From the NCBI RefSeq assembly GCF_032854445.1, contig NC_088301.1, forward strand, positions 58,788,512-58,852,511: DNA of 64,000 nucleotides, given 5' to 3'. The stretch comes from Liolophura sinensis. Lineage: Eukaryota > Mollusca > Polyplacophora > Chitonida > Chitonidae. Positions 61,201 to 64,000 of this stretch are shown piece by piece (within the stretch, counting starts at the first letter, position 1; every line of letters begins with the position of its first letter). The position numbers and the translations under genes were made by a program. Below the pieces are notes generated by a model. It did no database searches, had not been told where the DNA came from, and saw only the letters and a list, made by a program, of their open reading frames with translations.

Positions 61201-64000
61201 GGTTGTGACTCAGTTGCTGACAATGCCTTACCTGTGCGCCTGGAGCACTCCTCGGACAGAGGGAAATCTTGGCACCTGCTGAGTGAGAACTGCCTCAGAT
61301 ACTCCATCTCCCTTTGCCAGGATAAGGTGAAGCACCCGAGCCTCTACTACAGTGGAACCTCTCGTTACTGGAGGAGGGTCACCATCCCACTGAACAGCCT
61401 CCATACCTGTGGGTCAGTCTTTCCTCCATCTTATACACTTACTTTAATTTCTGAATCTATCTTTTTTTTTTTATCATTACTGCAGTTTGTTAATTCCAAC
61501 TATGACATCACAGCCAAGACTTTGAACTACAAAGGTTATAATTCCTGAAATAGACCTTCTAAGAAATTTATCAAATCAAGTTGTGATACAAACTTATCCA
61601 GGTATGGAATTGCATGTAGATTTATCTCTTATGTAGGTAACAACTTGATGACTGTCATACTATAACACAGGTACAATGTACTGTAAATCACTAATAACTT
61701 TATGGAATGTTTTTTTACAAACTAATCACCCTGCTGTACTAACCTGGTGAGAAATCATGTCAAAAATTATCTTATTATCAGTAAACCAAATGTAACTTCA
61801 CATGATGTTTCACCTACTAATCACCCTTTTGTAGCTCAGTTTGTACAGCACGATAAAGCATTCCATGAAATAATGGGTAAATCACTGTTTGTGTAAAAAT
61901 ACAGTGGTACTGCATTTGTTTTGGTTTTAATGTTTTTAAAGATCGGTGCGTTTCCGTTGGCGACAAGAGGCTGCACCTGAGCATGGGTATGCCCCCGAGT
62001 GGGCTGTGGATAACGTATACCTGGGAATGATGTGTGCAGAGCACTGTCATGGCCAGGGAAGCTGTATCCATGGGATGCTGTGTCAGTGTGACCACTTCTA
62101 CTCTGGAGACACCTGCATACCTACCACCCCCAACCCTAGCTACCTGAAGGACTCATTTGATGCGCTCTCCCTAGGAAGGTCTGCCAGGAACCGTAGTGAC
62201 ATTAATGTTATCTCTAATCTGCCTATAACTTCACGTAAGTCCCTGTCATGTTTGGAGAGACAAAGTGGCCCTGAACATGTGATTAACAGTCTTGATGTAT
62301 CCTCATTAATATTTTTAAAGTTCATTTCACAGCTCATGGCTACTCAGTTATTAAGAAGTTTGCACTGTGTTGGTCACACATGTAAGGTTATTGTTCTCTC
62401 TCAGGCTCGGTCAGGCGATGTTTCCCCATTCTGATCATCCATTGTGCATCAGACATTTCTGGCAATAAGCAGTCCACAGTGCTCATTGGTTCGTTTAACA
62501 CCAGTCAAAGTAATCAAATCAAAACACTGTTTAACTGTTCAAGAATTCTGATAGAAACCCCTTTTATAGGAACTGTTGATGAAGGTAAATGGCTGACATG
62601 GAGTGGTGGTGAGATAGCAAAGACCTGTGGCATCCTCCTTACTGGCAGTAACCTCTACTACAGTAACAGAGGAGACAGATTGCTGACAACAGTCGACCTT
62701 GACCTGTCAAAAGGGAGGTAAAGAACCATTCTCTCGTGTATTCTACATGTTACGCACAGGCAAGACAGAAGTGATATATGAAATTTGAGTGAGTTTGTTT
62801 TATGCATGTAGAAGTAGATATTTGCGATTTATCCTGTTCTGACCCACCCTTGTGCTATTTTGTTGATGCCATTGCAAACAGATGTAAGTTGTCAAGAAAT
62901 TTGTAAGAACATTCTGGTATTTTTTCATTGTTAGATAAGTTTTGTGATTGCCAGTGTGCACAAAACAAAAGTAAAAAAATAAAGATACACGCCTTACATC
63001 TGCATAACTACATGTACAAGGTGTATAGGATTCATGTAGGCCCACATCTCTGTTGTCATGTTGTCACAATTCCGTCTGTGCACTTGTCTGCTTGTGACAG
63101 TTGTAAATAATGCACAGTATCATTGTTGATATTTAAAGACATCTTTACAAAAAGATCAGTTGTAATCTGTAGTTGAGTTGTGTACACGTGCATGTGGATG
63201 GTTATGCCTGAGACATTCTGTATGACCTTCTGCTCAGTTTGATCCAGTTCTACCTGAAACTGGGATGTAAGGACACTGTGGACCCCAATACAGCGCCCAT
63301 CCTGCTGCAGTACTCAACCAATGGAGGCATACACTGGGTCATCATTGAGCAATTTGACTTCCATGCCTCCAGTAACCAACCCAACTACATCGTCGTACAC
63401 ATCCCACATGGTGCCCTGACAAAAAGTACTCGGATCCGTTGGTGGCAACCAAGCTTGGACGGTACTTTTCTTGAAGACTGGGCAATAGACCAGGTAATAG
63501 TTGTTCTCTTTCAAATTGAAGACAAAACAAGACAAAAACAAACAGTTGAAAAAACAAGAAGACTATCTATCCTGTACAAAAATCACTCTGTATTGAGTCA
63601 TATCAGCCGGATTAGCTGCTACTGTGAATTATTTAAGTTGTTGTTGCAATGTATTAAATACATTTGTCAAGGAAATTGTCTGCTTTTAAATATGGACATG
63701 AGTTGATGGTTGTACATGGTTTAAAATTATTGACATAGTTTCTTTGTTATCAAAAACAGTATCATGGCTGAGGTAGATGTTATTTTACTTGAAAAGTGCC
63801 TGAAATTGTATATGTTCTTCACCTGATTCTCCTTAAACCACTGAGAACTCTCAGATGGCTTATATCTAAGTGCTTTTATCTCACTTGAACCAAAATGATT
63901 TGTCATGTGGGTGATTGTTTTGGCCAGGTGTACATAGGAAGTGAGAGGGAGAGCCAGGCACTCTTACAGGATGAACCGGACACCCCTAAGGACTCCAATT
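34685..64000 (+). CDS. RELN: Reelin, 5' part (41 exons, about 2,334 codons); continues past the window
   Basis: Secreted matrix glycoprotein; in vertebrates it signals through ApoER2/VLDLR and Dab1. Exons: 34685-34895, 35424-35661, 37164-37234, 37571-37676, 38099-38195, 39232-39283, 39551-39651, 39871-40105, 40374-40531, 41563-41714, 42102-42211, 42833-43047, 43470-43598, 43994-44103, 44518-44584, 44997-45230, 45713-45874, 46329-46568, 47077-47376, 47667-47804, 48086-48272, 48516-48724, 49471-49630, 50394-50567, 50945-51165, 51650-51798, 52028-52235, 52353-52597, 53573-53761, 53864-54137, 55360-55500, 56162-56336, 58563-58762, 59515-59591, 59764-59926, 60860-60974, 61192-61412, 61942-62234, 62570-62717, 63238-63493, 63928-64000. 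All are GT-AG, and phases agree at every junction except across exon 7, which carries an apparent +1 shift near 39590. Ten Asp-box (BNR) motifs and five EGF modules collinear with human reelin make the call secure. Repeats 6-8 and the C-terminus lie beyond 64000. Confidence 0.97.
38745..39180. repeat. 52-bp minisatellite, about 8 copies (reelin intron 5)
   Basis: The unit is 'ctgtagctctgtgatgtagt', 'ccacctgaagtaggacaaat', 'gtagtgggtgtg'. The right-hand copies are more diverged. It makes minus-strand frames of 60-171 aa with a '[14 protein letters not shown]' periodicity, which are not genes. Confidence 0.93.
40620..41505. repeat. About 20-bp minisatellite (reelin intron 9)
   Basis: Variants of 'cacagtcattacatatacaa', interspersed with 'tctatacaat' spacers, fill most of the intron before exon 10. 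The 187-aa plus-strand frame and the 104-aa minus-strand frame are products of this repeat. Confidence 0.93.
43188..43276 (-). repeat. SINE 3' fragment, minus strand (reelin intron 12)
   Basis: 'ttgattggtgttttatgccg' and 'tacacaagaatatttccttg', then 'cagcattatggtgggaggaa', are the reverse complement of the SINE tail and late body. Confidence 0.75.
46094..46265 (+). repeat. SINE copy lacking its 3' tail (reelin intron 17)
   Basis: 'ggggcctctgtggacaatgg' head, 'ggagcctctcacccgtacag', 'agttcaagtcaagctcatgc' and 'cagatggttgtgggtt' match the SINE up to mid-body, after which the similarity stops. Confidence 0.7.
46725..46985. repeat. About 43-bp minisatellite, about 6 copies (reelin intron 18)
   Basis: The unit is 'acatgtgtctctctcaagtc', 'attaaattaaataacagctt', 'aaa', with copy-to-copy substitutions. 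Confidence 0.85.
48755..49085 (-). repeat. SINE-like element, second family, minus strand (reelin intron 22)
   Basis: The reverse complement ends 'ccacccatgaatctgaccat', 'cacagtataggtgaaaaaaa', 'ttcttgggcatggcactgaa', followed by 'catcaatcagttaattaa'. This is a SINE-type tail distinct from the main family. The head is not clear. Confidence 0.4.
49095..49195 (+). repeat. SINE-like tail, second family, plus strand (reelin intron 22)
   Basis: 'cccccataaacctcactgtc', 'atgatagaagggatatattc' and 'ttcagtacgatgaaataaat' resemble the tail of the neighbouring minus-strand element, so the two point away from each other. Confidence 0.4.
49284..49400 (+). repeat. SINE 3' fragment, plus strand (reelin intron 22)
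   Basis: 'ctgcccggtttccacccact', 'ataatgctggccgccattgt' and 'attcttgagtgtggcataaa' plus an aaataaata tail are the main-family SINE without its head and central body. Confidence 0.8.
50032..50240. repeat. About 16-bp minisatellite (reelin intron 23)
   Basis: Repeated 'ggggatatgttatctt' with variants ('gggaatatgttatgta', 'ggggataagttatgta'), about twelve units. Confidence 0.85.
52610..53107. repeat. About 34-bp minisatellite, about 14 copies (reelin intron 28)
   Basis: The unit is 'cttacatgaacacattatct' then 'acataatgaacatg', with atgaacac/atggacac variants and a few shortened copies. Confidence 0.93.
54219..55133. repeat. 75-bp minisatellite, about 12 copies (reelin intron 30)
   Basis: The unit is 'ttatttgtctgaacattttg', 'tgtagttattgttaaggacc', 'tggaaatatgcacctcatgg', 'tgttcatattgctga'. 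Copies are nearly identical, and the main variation is tatgcacc/tgtgcacc. Since 75 is divisible by 3, long minus-strand frames (172 and 186 aa) with a 25-residue period arise by arithmetic. Confidence 0.96.
55700..55905 (+). repeat. Possible tRNA-derived element (reelin intron 31)
   Basis: 'ttggcttattcggctaagct' resembles an A box and 'ggggttgagtatttaaatcc' a B box about 50 bases later. No tail or target-site duplication was recognised and there is only one copy in the window. Confidence 0.25.
56673..57616. repeat. Tandem segmental duplication, copy 1 (reelin intron 32)
   Basis: Shares with 57899-58400 in order: 'attattattcttggtcaagt', 'agtcacatgatttagcggcc', 'tgaattttattgatcagcta', 'gagcttcgtgctagactgca' and 'ttcaaatccagtacat'. 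It is interrupted by a SINE and has about 150 bases (around 57180-57330) that are missing from copy 2. Confidence 0.85.
56821..57090 (+). repeat. Full-length SINE with target-site duplication (reelin intron 32)
   Basis: 'gggcccccgtggctcagttg' head, 'tgtaagtccagctcatgctg', 'gcggatggtcgtgggtttcc' and tail 'attcttcagtacgtcgtaaa' plus aaataaata. Flanked by tttagcggcca (56810-56820) and tttagtggaca (57091-57101). The second copy of the duplicated segment shows the unoccupied site 'tttagctgccatt' at 58013. Confidence 0.9.
57899..58400. repeat. Tandem segmental duplication, copy 2 (reelin intron 32)
   Basis: Diverged second copy of 56673-57616 without the SINE. It begins 'attattattcttagtcaact' and ends 'ttccaatccagtacat'. 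A long T run lies between the copies near 57800. Confidence 0.85.
59840..63493 (+). other. RELN: Reelin repeat 5 with EGF-5 (exons 35-40)
   Basis: '[20 protein letters not shown]' (exon 35), '[20 protein letters not shown]' (exon 36), '[11 protein letters not shown]' with Asp box '[12 protein letters not shown]' and '[17 protein letters not shown]' (exon 37). Exon 37 ends 'LHTCG', matching human 'LHLCG'. EGF-5 lies entirely within exon 38 ([11 protein letters not shown] ... [12 protein letters not shown]). Sub-repeat B: '[20 protein letters not shown]' (exon 39), Asp box '[12 protein letters not shown]' and '[11 protein letters not shown]' (exon 40). About 25 residues after 'LKDSFD' in exon 38 have no human counterpart. 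Exon 41 ([10 protein letters not shown]...) begins the link to repeat 6. Confidence 0.92.
60085..60605. repeat. About 97-bp minisatellite, 5-6 copies (reelin intron 35)
   Basis: Units contain 'aggcagacaatgttcacaat', 'ttgctctgaaacagactttg', 'atgaaaccttttggatcctt' and 'gctgtactggctaagttagc'. 'ggatcc' recurs at spacings of about 81, 97, 88 and 97. Confidence 0.9.

Overview
This is a eukaryotic, almost certainly invertebrate, genomic window: AT-rich, with GT-AG introns of about 0.1-4 kb, many tandem repeats, and a tRNA-derived SINE ending in a tail of the type 'aagtgaaatattcttgagta...aaataaata'. SINEs of that type are common in molluscs, so a lophotrochozoan, most likely a mollusc, is my best guess. 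The species cannot be named from the window. There is one assembly gap of 200 N at 7502-7701.

Layout. (1) 878-1298, minus: first coding exon of an LHFPL3/4-type tetraspan gene that runs off the left edge. (2) About 9 kb without a gene. (3) 10399-15544, minus: a second, complete LHFPL-type gene (three coding exons, 284 aa). (4) A 1.9 kb divergent spacer. (5) 17425-26594, plus: complete ORC5, origin recognition complex subunit 5 (14 coding exons, 442 aa). (6) An 8 kb intergenic region filled mostly by a 59-bp satellite with a 1.65-kb higher-order duplication. (7) 34685 to the right edge, plus: reelin, 41 exons and about 2,334 codons. These cover the signal peptide, the Reeler domain, the N-terminal region and reelin repeats 1-5 with five EGF modules. 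The gene continues past 64000.

The order and orientation LHFPL(-) / ORC5(+) / RELN(+) is the mirror image of human 7q22 (RELN-, ORC5-, LHFPL3+). The window is therefore an ancient bilaterian microsyntenic block, with a local LHFPL duplication added here. The genes have no evident shared pathway: a tetraspan membrane protein, a replication-initiation ATPase and a secreted matrix glycoprotein. The linkage is more likely held by regulation or by chance than by a joint function.

All other long open frames I checked are repeat-driven or random. At least ten distinct minisatellites lie in introns and spacers. One of them, in ORC5 intron 11, has clearly grown out of a piece of the SINE. Apart from one apparent single-base frameshift in reelin exon 7, every exon junction I traced keeps the reading frame.
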